Shown here: positions 43,097 to 51,821 of the stretch, one piece after another | How the letters are laid out: the number at the start of each line of letters is the position of its first letter | Position numbering within the stretch: position 1 is the first letter of the stretch | Assembly: GCA_041730685.1 (NCBI GenBank) | Contig: JBGSBI010000006.1 | Location: 1 to 64,000, forward strand | From: Verrucolacustris sp041730685 | Lineage (GTDB): Bacteria; Verrucomicrobiota; Verrucomicrobiia; Methylacidiphilales; Verrucolacustridaceae | Direction of reading: 5' to 3' | DNA: 64,000 bases | Notes under the pieces: generated by a model | Database searches by the model: none | The model's input: the letters and a program-made list of their open reading frames with translations, nothing else | What the model was told of the DNA's origin: nothing | Program-made: the position numbers and the translations under genes

Positions 43097-43513
43097 TTAG
43101 GGACAGAGAAGGGTAGTTTTTAGATCCGTGTTCCCTACGTAAAATACGGCAATCTTTAGGGGGTTTTTTCCGATGTTCTTACCATTGTGAGGAGTGTTGA
43201 TGACTTCGGCTAAGGTATCTCCTGCTTTTAGCTTTTTGGTTTGGCCGTCTTTTAGTTCGACGAGGAGTTCCCCTTCTAGAATGAGGGCGAGGCAGGGAAC
43301 GGGGTGGGTATGCCATCCAGTTTCTGTGCCTGGGAGCAGGGTGACGATTGCTCCTGAGACTTTGGCTGTGCCTGATGGATAGGTAATGGGGGCGCCATCC
43401 CAGGTTGCGCTAGTGGATAGGTTTTCCTGAACTTGAACGGATTTCCGATACTCGTCTGCGAGAATGAGATGACTGATGGGAAAGAGGAAGGCGAGGGTGA
43501 GAAGGAGTTTCAT
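43097..43513 (-). CDS. Exported cupin-domain protein
   Basis: A 138-residue protein with a signal peptide (MKLLLTLAFLFPISHLILA) and a single cupin barrel. Metal-site histidines appear in GWHTHPVPCLALILEG, and the second cupin motif includes NTPHNGKN. ATG 43513 is chosen because it directly begins the signal peptide. Ligand unknown. It lies upstream of, and in the same direction as, the TauE gene. Confidence 0.82.
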   Translation of the reverse strand: MKLLLTLAFLFPISHLILADEYRKSVQVQENLSTSATWDGAPITYPSGTAKVSGAIVTLLPGTETGWHTHPVPCLALILEGELLVELKDGQTKKLKAGDTLAEVINTPHNGKNIGKNPLKIAVFYVGNTDLKTTLLCP

Positions 43514-43590
43514 AAGTGCAAGGTAGGGCGAAAAACAGGGCGAGTCATCTGGCAAACCTTCGAACCTGAGGGTGGTGAAGCAGGTGTGGA

Positions 43591-43628
43591 GGGGACGTTC
43601 CTACATTCCCAAGAACGTGGGAATGAGG
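43591..43628. repeat. Palindromic repeat, copy 1 (ACGTTCCTACATTCCC type)
   Basis: Contains CATTCCCA, the 6-base loop AGAACG and TGGGAATG, a perfect 8-bp hairpin, preceded by GACGTTCCTA. A diverged second copy is at 43739-43772. Both lie in the 272-base gap between bipA and the cupin gene. Confidence 0.7.
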
Positions 43629-43680
43629 AGGGAGTGGGGAGAGAGGGATAGTGGGAAGGGGGCAGGTGGGGTTGTGAGGG

Positions 43681-43706
43681 GACATTATGGCTTTATGCAT
43701 AATGTC
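43681..43706. repeat. Perfect 9-bp inverted repeat
   Basis: GACATTATG (43681-43689) pairs with CATAATGTC (43698-43706) around an 8-base loop. It lies between the two palindromic repeat copies and downstream of bipA. It may be a protein-binding palindrome or the end structure of the bipA transcript. No T-run follows. Confidence 0.6.
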
Positions 43707-43738
43707 GAAATGTCGAGGAGCGGGTTTTAAAGGGGAAA

Positions 43739-43772
43739 GACGTTCCTACATTGCCAAGAAAGTGGGAATGAG
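43739..43772. repeat. Palindromic repeat, copy 2
   Basis: Second copy of the 43591 element: GACGTTCCTACATTGCC, AAGAAAG, TGGGAATGAGG. The hairpin has one mismatch relative to copy 1. It ends 14 bases from the bipA stop. Confidence 0.65.
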
Positions 43773-43785
43773 GGTTGGGGAGAGA

Positions 43786-45604
43786 TTACGAGCGCTTGCG
43801 GCGGGAGTGGTCGAGGATCTTTTTACGGAAGCGGAGGGTCTTGGGGGTGACCTCGAGGTACTCGTCTTCGGAGAGATATTCCAGACCGCGCTCGAGGCTG
43901 TGCTTAATCGGAGGGCTGAGGGCGATGCCTTTGCCGTCGCCCTGCGAACGCATGTTAGTCAGATTTTTGGCTTTGCAGGGGTTGACTACCATATCGGCGG
44001 GACGGGTGTTTTCACCCACAATCATGCCTGCATAGATATCTTCCTGCGGTCCGACGAAGAGGGTGCCGCGTTCTTGCAAATTATCGAGGGAGTAGGCCAT
44101 GGAGGTCCCCGCTTCGAGGGCGATGAGGACGCCGTTGATTCGGGCAGGAATTTCGCCACGGAAAGCACCGTATTCACGGAAGAGATGGGAAATGATCCCC
44201 ATTCCTTTGGTAAGATTCTGGAGGTCGGTTTCAAAACCAATCAGGCCACGAGTAGGAATAGCGGCGACGAGAGAGGTGTTTTCGCCGTTAGGTTTCATGT
44301 CCTCGATCTCGGCTTTGCGTCCCGCAAGATTACCCATGATATCGCCCAAGGAGAATGATGGGATTTCCGCATAAAGGGTTTCGATCGGTTCGAGAACGGA
44401 ACCGTCCTCGGCTTTTTGGAAAATAACTTCAGGGCGGGAGACGAGAACTTCGAATCCCTCGCGACGCATCTGCTCCAGGAGAATGGCGATCTGCATTTCG
44501 CCACGAGCACGAATTTCGAAACTACCGGCGGTTCCGCCGTCGACAAAGCGTAGGCTGACGTTTGTGCGAATCTCTTTCTCGAGGCGCTCGCGTAGGTGGC
44601 GGGCGGTGAGGAATTTGCCCTCGCGACCTGCGAGGGGAGAGTCGTTGACGAGAAACTGCATATGAATAGTGGGAGGATCGATGGCGACGAAAGGAAGGGG
44701 GGCGCGATCAGGTTTGTCGGCGATGGTGGCGCTGATCTCTGGGGTGGCGAGGCCTGCAAGGCCGATGATGTCGCCGGCAGAGGCGCTTTCGATTTCGACN
44801 NNNNNNNNNCCGATGAGAGAAGAGACGAGTGACGCGACCGGTTTCTGATTTCCCCTCGGGATTTAGACAGGCGACGGGGTCGCCCATTTTCACGGTGCCC
44901 GAGGCGATACGACCGATAGAGATACGACCGACGAAATCGGAGTGGTCAAGGTTGGCGACGAGGAGCGCAAAAGGGGAGTCGGGATCCGCGCGAGGAGGGG
45001 GGACGGTAGAAAGGATGGTGTCGAAAAGGGCTGTCATGCCAGCGGCTTTGATTTCTGGGGTAAGGTGGCCGTCCCACTTGAGAGTGGAGTAGCCTTCTTT
45101 GGCGGAAACGTAAACGGCAGGGAAGTCGAGTTGGGCGTCGGTGGCGTTGAGTTCGAGGAAGAGTTCAAAGACTTGATCGAGAACCTTCTTGGGATCGGCG
45201 TTTTCGCGATCGATCTTATTGAGAACAACGATGGGTTTGGCACCGACTTCGAGGGCTTTGCGGAGAACGAACTTGGTTTGGGCTTGAGGACCCTCGGCGG
45301 CATCAACGACAAGGAGGACTCCATCGATCATGCGGAGGATGCGTTCGACCTCTCCCCCGAAATCGGCGTGGCCTGGGGTATCGACAATGTTAACGCGGAT
45401 ATCGTGATATTCGAAGGAGGCGTTCTTGGCTTTGATGGTGATACCCCGTTCCCTCTCGAGGTCCATGGAGTCCATCATGCGTTCGGCGACAACTTGGTTG
45501 GAGCGGAAAGTACCTGCTTGGCGGAGGAGCTGATCCACGAGAGTGGTCTTGCCGTGATCGACGTGGGCAATGATTGCAATATTTCTGAGTTTTAGATCTG
45601 CCAT
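43786..45604 (-). CDS. typA: GTPase BipA/TypA, split by an assembly gap
   Basis: A ribosome-associated translational GTPase of the EF-G family, involved in stress adaptation and ribosome assembly. G1 is AHVDHGKT (13-20), G3 is DTPGHADF, G4 is NKIDREN. After the gap come the C-terminal domains (GEMQIAILLEQMRREGFEV, TRGLIGFETD). Ten N at 44800-44809 break the frame. The halves are in different frames as written, yet match one protein end to end, so this is a gap-size artefact, not two genes or a real frameshift. It diverges from the AsmA-like gene. Confidence 0.93.
44800..44809. other. Run of ten N inside typA
   Basis: Undetermined bases between codons for SHR and VEIES of BipA. With ten bases the reading frame is lost. 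Aligning with well-known BipA proteins from memory (GLER/GLKR at this point) suggests that four residues, 12 bases, are missing. Confidence 0.95.
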
Positions 45605-45654
45605 AAAAATTCCAAAATAGCAGGTTCTAAGGCCAAAGCGAGGATTGTTTGGTG

Positions 45655-45685
45655 TTGAAAATGCGGGCGAGCAGGGCAAGATACT
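45655..45685 (+). promoter_or_regulatory. Possible promoter of the AsmA-like gene
   Basis: TTGAAA (45655-45660) and GATACT (45680-45685) with a long 19-base spacer. The -10 box ends five bases before the ATG at 45691. Weak evidence. Confidence 0.25.
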
Positions 45686-45690
45686 TATCT

Positions 45691-46440
45691 ATGAAAAACT
45701 CTCGTTATTTAATCGTAGTGGGGGCTCTGGTGGCGGTGGCGGGGTTGATGTTTCTCTATAACGGCAAGGATTGGCTGGTGCGGAATGCGGTGGTCAAGGC
45801 GGTGGAGGATGCCACAGGGGTATCAGTTCGTTTGGGCAGTTTGCGGATTGAATTGACGCAAGCGGATGGGTTTATCAAGGACTTCCGTATGGGAAATCCG
45901 AAGGGTTTTAGTCGGGATGACCTTCTTTCGGTAGGGACGGGAAAGGTTACGCTGGATATCGGCTCGGTGACCGGCTCAGTCATACGGATCAAAACGGTGC
46001 AGATGGAGAAGGTGGCGATTCTTTTTGAGGGCAGTGGAAAGAAGAACAACATGACCGCATTGGAAGCGCAGGTAAACGAACGATCGGCCCGCCCTGAGGG
46101 GGCCAAGGAGACGAAGTCTAAGAAATATCGGATCGATTCGTTTGTCTTAAAGGATGTGAAGTTGGACGTGCGGATGCCCGGGATTGTTAAGGTGGGGAAC
46201 CTCGATCTGGGTGATATTCGAATCAGTAATTTAGGTGGGCAGAATGGAGCGACCGCCTCAGAAATTGCGGGGCGCGTTTCTAATGAAATCAGTTCAAGGG
46301 CGAAGAGCGCGGTGATCAAGAATATGGTGAAACTTGCCGAGCAGATGGGGATGGATGTGTCGAAGATTGCGGATGGTCTAGGGCTTCCGACGGGCGTGTT
46401 GAATGATGCGGCGGGGTTCTTGCAGAATTTATTTAAGTGA
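45691..46440 (+). CDS. AsmA-like membrane-anchored protein
   Basis: A 249-residue protein with an N-terminal membrane anchor (about 5-25) and a beta-rich periplasmic region. The text after the anchor (AVEDATGVSVRLGSLRIEL, then FRMGNPKGF) and the repeated phrases about SGKVTLDIGS resemble the start of AsmA/DUF748-type proteins, which bridge envelope membranes for lipid movement. It is far shorter than AsmA. ATG 45691 is chosen because the upstream extension lacks hydrophobic or family features. Confidence 0.65.
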   Translation: MKNSRYLIVVGALVAVAGLMFLYNGKDWLVRNAVVKAVEDATGVSVRLGSLRIELTQADGFIKDFRMGNPKGFSRDDLLSVGTGKVTLDIGSVTGSVIRIKTVQMEKVAILFEGSGKKNNMTALEAQVNERSARPEGAKETKSKKYRIDSFVLKDVKLDVRMPGIVKVGNLDLGDIRISNLGGQNGATASEIAGRVSNEISSRAKSAVIKNMVKLAEQMGMDVSKIADGLGLPTGVLNDAAGFLQNLFK

Positions 46441-46517
46441 TTCGGGCCTAATTTAAGGAAATGGTTGGGCGACCTTGCGCTGGCGGTGGAGCGGTTTGAT
46501 TTTTCCTATTTTCTTTT

Positions 46518-48071
46518 ATGAATGAATCGCTGGGCATGGCGTGTTTGAGGGGATTGGCGGGAAGTGCGAGGCGGGTGGCTTTGGTGGATGCGGGGATGGG
46601 AGGGAGAAAGATCAAAGCGGGTCTTTTGCTGGGTGCGGGTTTGGCCTTAGCCCGAAGAATTAAGAAAGAGGAGTCAGGGCCGAGAGTTGGGGTGATCTTA
46701 CCTCCGGGGGCTGGAGGGACGATAGCGAATTTGGGGTGTGTGCTGGCAGGGAAGACACCGGTGAACTTAAATTTTACCGCAGGGCGGGTGGTTTCGGACT
46801 CTTCAGCAAAGCAAGCGGGGTTGAGGACAGTGATTACAGCCAAGGCGATGGAGGAGAAGTTGGGTGAGCAGTTTCCAGAAGCGGGCAGGCGATTGGATTT
46901 GGGAGGTATGTTGAAGGAGGGAAAAGGAGAAGCGGTTTTCTGGGCGGTGCTGGCTCTTTTGTTGCCTGCCTCGTGGTTGGCGTGGCTGGGAAAAGTCCCC
47001 CAAGAAGGAGGAGATCGGGAAGCGGGGTTGCTCTTCACTAGTGGAAGCACAGGAGATCCGAAAGGGGTAGTGCTGACCCATGGCAATCTTTTGGCGAATC
47101 TAGGGCAGATCGATGGAGTGCTGGGGAATCTGCAGTTGAGCTCGGTGTTAGGTTGTCTGCCGTTGTTTCACAGTTTTGGTTTTACGGCGACGTTGTGGTG
47201 GCCGTTGACGGGGGGTCCGAGGGTGGTGACGTATCCCAGTCCCTTGGATCCGCAGGCGCTGGGGGAAGTGATTGCGAAGCATCAGGTGGATCTGGTGGTG
47301 ACAACACCGACTTTTTTACGAGCGTTGATGCGAAGGGCGGGGAGGGAGAAGTTAGGGAAGTTGAAGATGGTAGTAACGGGAGCGGAGAAATTGTCTGGGG
47401 CTTTGCGGGAAGAGTTTGTGGAGAAGATTGGGGTGAAAGTTTATGAGGGATACGGGATGACCGAAGGATCGCCGGTGATCGCGGTGAATCGGCCAGGAGC
47501 GGAGAAGGCCGGAACGGTAGGCAAGCTGGTAAAGGGATTGGAAGTGAGAACTGTGGACGAGGAGACGGGTGAGGTTTTACAGACAGGGAAGCCTGGAATT
47601 TTGGAATTCCGCGGCCCGAATATATTTCCTGGGTATTTGGGAAGGGCGGATCTGACGGAGAAGGTTTTGCGGGAGGGTTGGTATCATTCGGCTGACTTTG
47701 GGCGCTTGGATGAGGATGGATTTTTGACGATTGAGGGGAGAAGGGCGAGGTTTTCGAAAATCGGTGGGGAGATGGTACCTCACGGTTTGGTGGAGGAGTA
47801 TTTAACAAAGTGGTTAAAGGAAAAGGGTGTGCTTCATGAGGGAACTCAGGAGGTGATGGTGACGGCGGTGGAGGATGAGAGGAAAGGGGAAGCTTTGGTC
47901 GTGCTTTATGCATGCGAACTGGATGCGATGGAGGCGGAGAAGGGCCTGCGGCAGATGGGGGTGCCGAACCTATGGATTCCGAAAAAGTATGTCTCGGTCA
48001 AGGTGGTGCCAATGCTGGCGAGCGGTAAGCTTGATCTGGCGGCGGGACGAAAGTTAGCGCAGAATGGCTGA
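46518..48071 (+). CDS. AMP-binding acyl-activating enzyme, Aas C-terminal-like
   Basis: A 517-residue ANL-superfamily adenylating enzyme. Motifs: the P-loop-like TSGSTGDPKGVV (about 174-185), the YEGYGMTEGSP A5-type motif, and SADFGRLDEDGFLTIEGR with the hinge region. The N-terminal VILPPGAGGTIANLGCVLAGKTPVNLNFTAG text most resembles the acyl-ACP synthetase half of Aas, which reattaches fatty acids for lysophospholipid repair. No acyltransferase domain is fused. It may also act as a generic acyl-CoA ligase. Confidence 0.8.
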   Translation: MNESLGMACLRGLAGSARRVALVDAGMGGRKIKAGLLLGAGLALARRIKKEESGPRVGVILPPGAGGTIANLGCVLAGKTPVNLNFTAGRVVSDSSAKQAGLRTVITAKAMEEKLGEQFPEAGRRLDLGGMLKEGKGEAVFWAVLALLLPASWLAWLGKVPQEGGDREAGLLFTSGSTGDPKGVVLTHGNLLANLGQIDGVLGNLQLSSVLGCLPLFHSFGFTATLWWPLTGGPRVVTYPSPLDPQALGEVIAKHQVDLVVTTPTFLRALMRRAGREKLGKLKMVVTGAEKLSGALREEFVEKIGVKVYEGYGMTEGSPVIAVNRPGAEKAGTVGKLVKGLEVRTVDEETGEVLQTGKPGILEFRGPNIFPGYLGRADLTEKVLREGWYHSADFGRLDEDGFLTIEGRRARFSKIGGEMVPHGLVEEYLTKWLKEKGVLHEGTQEVMVTAVEDERKGEALVVLYACELDAMEAEKGLRQMGVPNLWIPKKYVSVKVVPMLASGKLDLAAGRKLAQNG

Positions 48072-48077
48072 AGTAGG

Positions 48078-48151
48078 GCGCTGTTAGCTCAACTGGATAG
48101 AGCATCTGACTTCGGATCAGAAGGCTAGAGGTTCGAACCCTCTACGGCGCA
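48078..48151 (+). tRNA. tRNA-Arg (TCG)
   Basis: A 74-nt cloverleaf with acceptor stem GCGCTGT/ACGGCGC and discriminator A. The anticodon stem TCTGA/TCAGA holds loop CTTCGGA, giving anticodon TCG, and the T-arm has GGTTCGAACC. CCA is not encoded. It begins seven bases after the acyl-activating enzyme gene. A more AT-rich stretch follows, so the 3' end could be an integration point, though no integrase is seen. Confidence 0.95.
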
Positions 48152-48197
48152 GATTTTAACGTGGGATTTCGGGTGGTGGGTGGCTTTATGGGGGTCC

Positions 48198-48212
48198 CGG
48201 GTTACTAACCCG
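48198..48212. repeat. Short perfect inverted repeat
   Basis: CGGGTT, ACT, AACCCG in the 245-base gap between tRNA-Arg and the PEP-CTERM gene. No T-run follows. The rest of the gap shows no gene. It is clearly more AT-rich than its surroundings from about 48270 to 48400. Confidence 0.55.
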
Positions 48213-48396
48213 ACATTTCTGAAGGGTTTAGAAGGGTTGTAAAGCGTTCAAGAGGATGCTGTTAAAGAGGGTATGGGATGATGTGCAGAGATTGGAAAAC
48301 GCTACAAAAAAGCTAAACATTAGAATTGATACTATAACTCCATATTGGCCTTTTCGGGATATTGCGGAATTAGGGAAGTGGTGCTTAATTATCTAA

Positions 48397-49347
48397 ATGA
48401 GAAGTCTTCTTTGCTCAGCCTTCGTTTTAGCCTCTCTTATGGGAATCTCTTTCGCCGAAGGTCTGCTTCAAACCTTCGGCAGTGGAGCGAATCAGTTCAC
48501 GATGGAATTTGTAACGATCGGCAATCCTGGTAACGCGGCCGATACAACGGGGAGTCCTAATCCTGCGGGCTCAGTGGCCTACACCTACAATATCGGTAAG
48601 TACGAGGTAAGCAGGGATATGATCACCAAAGCTAATTCAGCGGGGAGTCTAGGGATTACGATGTACGATATGAGTAGCCTTGGCGGCAACGGATTGCTTA
48701 AACCAGCCACAGGGATTAGTTGGTATGAGGCGGCAAAATTTGTGAATTGGTTAAACACGAGCACAGGAGGGACAGCGGCGTATAAGTTTGATGGGAGTGG
48801 AAATTTCCAGCTGTGGTCGTCGACTGATGCGGGTTACAACGCGAATAATATGTTCAGGAACAGCCTAGCGAAGTTCTGGTTGCCCAGTAGTAACGAGTGG
48901 TACAAGGGGGCTTATGGTAACGCGGATGGGAGCTGGTCAAACTTTCCCAACGGAACCAATAGTGCACCGACGACCGTAGCGAGTGGAACAGCTGCGAACA
49001 CGGCAGTCTATGGTCAATCTCTTTCTACTGGCCCTGCAGATATCACCAACGCGGGTGGGCTAAGTTCATATGGAACGATGGCGCAGGGAGGCAATGTGTG
49101 GGAGTGGAATGAGACAGCATATGACGGAATCAACAACACAGCGGGCGAGAATAGGGATCTGCGCGGCGGCTCCTGGACCAACAGCGGCGGCAGCTTGGAT
49201 GCCTTGACCCGCGACATCGTCAGTCCGGCGAATGAGGGCGACTACGGCTTTGGGTTGCGTGTTGCAATGGTGCCCGAACCATCCGCTCTTTCGCTTCTCG
49301 CAGTTGGTTTAAGCGGATTGGCGTTAGTGCGTCGTCGTCGGTCGTAA
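48397..49347 (+). CDS. SUMF1-like protein with PEP-CTERM anchor
   Basis: A 316-residue exported protein with a signal peptide (1-20), a formylglycine-generating-enzyme-like fold (YNIGKYEVS, ISWYEAAKFVNWLN, FWLPSSNEWYKGAY, GNVWEWNE, LRGGSW) and a C-terminal PEP-CTERM sorting signal (VPEPSALSLL, hydrophobic helix, RRRRS). The mature part has no cysteine, so the catalytic Cys pair of true FGE is missing and a structural or binding role is more likely. An exosortase elsewhere in the genome would be needed to sort it. Confidence 0.85.
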   Translation: MRSLLCSAFVLASLMGISFAEGLLQTFGSGANQFTMEFVTIGNPGNAADTTGSPNPAGSVAYTYNIGKYEVSRDMITKANSAGSLGITMYDMSSLGGNGLLKPATGISWYEAAKFVNWLNTSTGGTAAYKFDGSGNFQLWSSTDAGYNANNMFRNSLAKFWLPSSNEWYKGAYGNADGSWSNFPNGTNSAPTTVASGTAANTAVYGQSLSTGPADITNAGGLSSYGTMAQGGNVWEWNETAYDGINNTAGENRDLRGGSWTNSGGSLDALTRDIVSPANEGDYGFGLRVAMVPEPSALSLLAVGLSGLALVRRRRS

Positions 49348-49388
49348 TCTCGCAGTCCTCCACCAATCCACAACAAAACCCGTAGTAC

Positions 49389-49434
49389 CCCCGACAGGAG
49401 CCCCGACGCTGGTCGGGGCAAGTACGGGGCAGGG
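49389..49434. repeat. Palindromic repeat of CCCCGAC type, copy 1
   Basis: GCCCCGAC and GTCGGGGC flank a 4-base loop, in a context CCGACAGGAG...AGTACGGGGCAG that recurs in diverged form at 59679-59716. It lies between the PEP-CTERM and ORF6N genes, where no other feature is seen. Confidence 0.55.
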
Positions 49435-49498
49435 AGGAAGGGAAGACGAAATCGAAGGGGCTGCGCAACTTTTCGGGGTTTGGGCAGTTTAATCCTAG

Positions 49499-50017
49499 AT
49501 GAAGGATATTTGTGTTCAGAAGAAGGACGACCCTCGGATTCTGGTGATTCGTGGTCAAAAGGTGATTTTAGATCAGGATCTGGCTCGGATCTACGAGGTG
49601 ACTACATCGGCCTTAAATCAGGCGATCAGGAGAAATGCAAAAAGGTTCCCAGATCGATTTCTGCTTATAGTTACCAGACAGGAACTTAGACTTTTGATAT
49701 CACAGAATGTGATATCAAAGATTGGACGCGGAGGGGCAACTAAACCACCGATGGCGTTTACGGAGCATGGGGCGTTGATGGTGGCCTCTGTGCTGAACTC
49801 GGCTCGGGCGATCTCGATGTCGATCTATGTGATTGAGGCTTTCATAAAACAGCGAGAAGAGTTGGCGACGAGTGAGGCGATTCTGAAGCGCCTTGCGGAA
49901 ATCGATCGGTCTTTGATGGTACATGATGAAGCGTTGCAGGATCTGTATAACAAGCTCTTGCCCTTGCTTCAGGTTGAGCCTGAGGCAAAACAGAGGGCAA
50001 TCGGTTTTGGCGTATGA
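49499..50017 (+). CDS. ORF6N domain protein
   Basis: A 172-residue protein with the ORF6N (KilA-N-related) DNA-binding domain at about 8-95 (VILDQDLARIYEVTTSALNQ, FPDRFLL, AFTEHGALMVASVLNS). The second half is a helical region ending IGFGV. ORF6N proteins occur in phage and in chromosomal islands and are thought to be regulators or antirepressors. Its neighbourhood of repeats and a monocistronic layout fit an acquired gene. Confidence 0.85.
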   Translation: MKDICVQKKDDPRILVIRGQKVILDQDLARIYEVTTSALNQAIRRNAKRFPDRFLLIVTRQELRLLISQNVISKIGRGGATKPPMAFTEHGALMVASVLNSARAISMSIYVIEAFIKQREELATSEAILKRLAEIDRSLMVHDEALQDLYNKLLPLLQVEPEAKQRAIGFGV

Positions 50018-50097
50018 GCGGTGGGAGATCCAAAGAGACGCAAGCGGTGAGGTGAAAGATGTCGAATGGGTAGGGAGAACTCTGATGAGTGAAAAGA

Positions 50098-51129
50098 TTA
50101 GCGAGTCATGCGAAAGAGAAGAGATGGGAAGGCGGGGAAGATGCGGGATAGATTCCAAGCGAGAGATTGGGCGAAAGGATCGAACATGGCGTGTTGCAAC
50201 CAGCGGGCATGGCGGAGGCGTTTGGCAAATGCGTGATCGAGGCGATGCGCGACTTGGCGGGAGGCTACTGCCCAACTTATTTTGCCGTGTGACCAGTCGA
50301 GCAGAGGTTGAGTGGCGAGGTCGGCACCTTCGATGGCCATAGACATTCCATTGCCGGTTACGGGAGGGATCATGGTGAGGGCATCGCCGATATTTACTCC
50401 GAGGCGATCGGTGGCCTGTCTTGGAGAAAGAGAGAGGGCGGCGATCGAACTGAAAGACGAGTCATCCCACTGGGCGTTTTGCAGGCGCTGGGAGAGAAGA
50501 GAGTCGGCCTCTCCGCTGAGCCATTCTTTCCACTTTGCGGCGAGATCGGAGACAGGGTGACGAGAGCGGAACAGTCCGCAAACATTGACCTGCTGGTTTT
50601 CGATTCGGCAGAGACCGATGTAGCCGCGCGATGAGAGATGCATTTCCAGTCCAGCGTCTAGGGAGACGTTGCGGGCGTGGGCTTTGAGGCCGAACCAACG
50701 CCAACCGTGTTCGGTGGGGGAGGGTTGGCGACCTGTGGCGTGGACGATTCCTTCGGAGGGTTGAAAGGAGACCCTTTGGTTGGTGTGGAGGGTGGCTCCT
50801 GCGGAGGTGAGTTGTTTGATAAGAAAGCGGTCCAATTGGTAGCGAGAGAGGCAAAGGGCGGGTTGGGGAAGGCGGCGGCGGGAAAGAATGGAGGATCCGC
50901 GGGAGAGAATGACATCGGAAGATTCCACAGCGCCGAGTTGATCGAGACTGGAGCGAAGGCCTAGAGATTCGATTACGGAAAGAGCGCGACCACTAAGGTA
51001 TTCGCCACAGACGCGGTGACGCGGATAGGTTCCTGCGTCGAAGAGAGTGAGAGGAACTGAGTGTTGTCGGAGGCGGAGTCCGAGAGTGAGGCCTGCGAGG
51101 CCACCGCCTACGATGGTGATAGGTTTCAA
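50098..51129 (-). CDS. FAD-dependent oxidoreductase of the type III PKS cassette
   Basis: A 343-residue flavoprotein of the geranylgeranyl-reductase/UbiH-like class. The FAD-binding dinucleotide motif is ITIVGGGLAGLTLGLRL at the very N-terminus. The GD motif region reads GDALTMIPPVTGNGMSMAIE near 270-290. TTG 51129 is chosen because a purine-rich AAGGAAGGA lies upstream, it overlaps the methyltransferase stop (TTGA), and it places the nucleotide-binding fold at residue 4. It would hydroxylate or oxidise the polyketide product. A methoxy substrate is inferred only. Confidence 0.82.
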   Translation of the reverse strand: MKPITIVGGGLAGLTLGLRLRQHSVPLTLFDAGTYPRHRVCGEYLSGRALSVIESLGLRSSLDQLGAVESSDVILSRGSSILSRRRLPQPALCLSRYQLDRFLIKQLTSAGATLHTNQRVSFQPSEGIVHATGRQPSPTEHGWRWFGLKAHARNVSLDAGLEMHLSSRGYIGLCRIENQQVNVCGLFRSRHPVSDLAAKWKEWLSGEADSLLSQRLQNAQWDDSSFSSIAALSLSPRQATDRLGVNIGDALTMIPPVTGNGMSMAIEGADLATQPLLDWSHGKISWAVASRQVAHRLDHAFAKRLRHARWLQHAMFDPFAQSLAWNLSRIFPAFPSLLFRMTR

Positions 51130-51821
51130 TCCTTCCTTTCTGCGGAAAAGAAGTGGGTGAAGGGACCTGTTCGCTTTTCTTGCAGGCTCCAGGTGGTTGA
51201 GGAGGGCCAGAGTTGAGATAGTTCTTGGGCACGGAAACCTGCGGCGACGCTGACGCGGGCGTCGTGGAGGGTGACGGGGTGGCAACCGAGAAGACGAAGG
51301 AGGCGGGAGCCAATCGCGCCTGCAAGATTGCGTTGTGGTTCTGCGGCGGCGAAGCGGTGGGCGATTCTGCTAATTTCTCTTAGAAGTTTTTCCAGAGGGG
51401 CGTCTTCGAAGTGATGAAGAAAAAGGTTGGTCAGGACGAGGTCCACAGCGGTGGTGCTTTGAGCCCATGAGAAAGCGGTGGCGGAAAGAACCGAGGGTTG
51501 CCAGTGCGCTTGGCGGAATTGCGCAAGGATGGCTGAAGAAACGCAAGGCTGCCGATCGACGAGAAGGAGGTGACATCCGTTGCCGCCGTTAGGAAAAGCG
51601 AGCGGCAGAATCTGGGCGAGGAGATGGGCATCGCCGCAACCGAGGTCAGCCAGAGAGCGGGGTGGGGCAGAGGGGTAGGTTTTCTTGAGCCATTCGATCC
51701 AGAGTCGGTGTTGACCGAGAAGGGGGTGAATGCGCTGGAGATCGCGTCGACTGGCGAGTGCGGCGGGATCAGAAGGGGGAAGGGAGTCGAGGATTTCTGG
51801 GGTAAGGCGGCGTGAGTTCAT
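51126..51821 (-). CDS. SAM-dependent methyltransferase of the type III PKS cassette
   Basis: A 231-residue class I methyltransferase. Motif I is SLADLGCGDA (56-65), followed by LLLVDRQP and DLVLTNLFLHHFED, where motifs II and post-II lie. ATG 51821 overlaps the PKS stop and removes an unlikely Arg-rich leader. It probably methylates the polyketide. The acceptor atom cannot be inferred. Confidence 0.85.
   Translation of the reverse strand: MNSRRLTPEILDSLPPSDPAALASRRDLQRIHPLLGQHRLWIEWLKKTYPSAPPRSLADLGCGDAHLLAQILPLAFPNGGNGCHLLLVDRQPCVSSAILAQFRQAHWQPSVLSATAFSWAQSTTAVDLVLTNLFLHHFEDAPLEKLLREISRIAHRFAAAEPQRNLAGAIGSRLLRLLGCHPVTLHDARVSVAAGFRAQELSQLWPSSTTWSLQEKRTGPFTHFFSAERKD

Noticed and set aside
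44708..45679. BipA as two separate genes or a broken gene
   Set aside because: The break coincides with ten N. Both halves match one protein in order.
48078..48400. Integration site of a mobile element at tRNA-Arg
   Set aside because: No integrase and no repeated tRNA 3' end were found in the window, although the DNA after the tRNA is AT-rich.
48397..49347. A functional formylglycine-generating enzyme
   Set aside because: The mature protein has no cysteine at all.
49923..50342. A plus frame reading YERWEIQRDASGEVKDVEW after the ORF6N gene
   Set aside because: Looks protein-like for about 30 residues, but then runs into the antisense of the oxidoreductase. I could not support a gene or a remnant.
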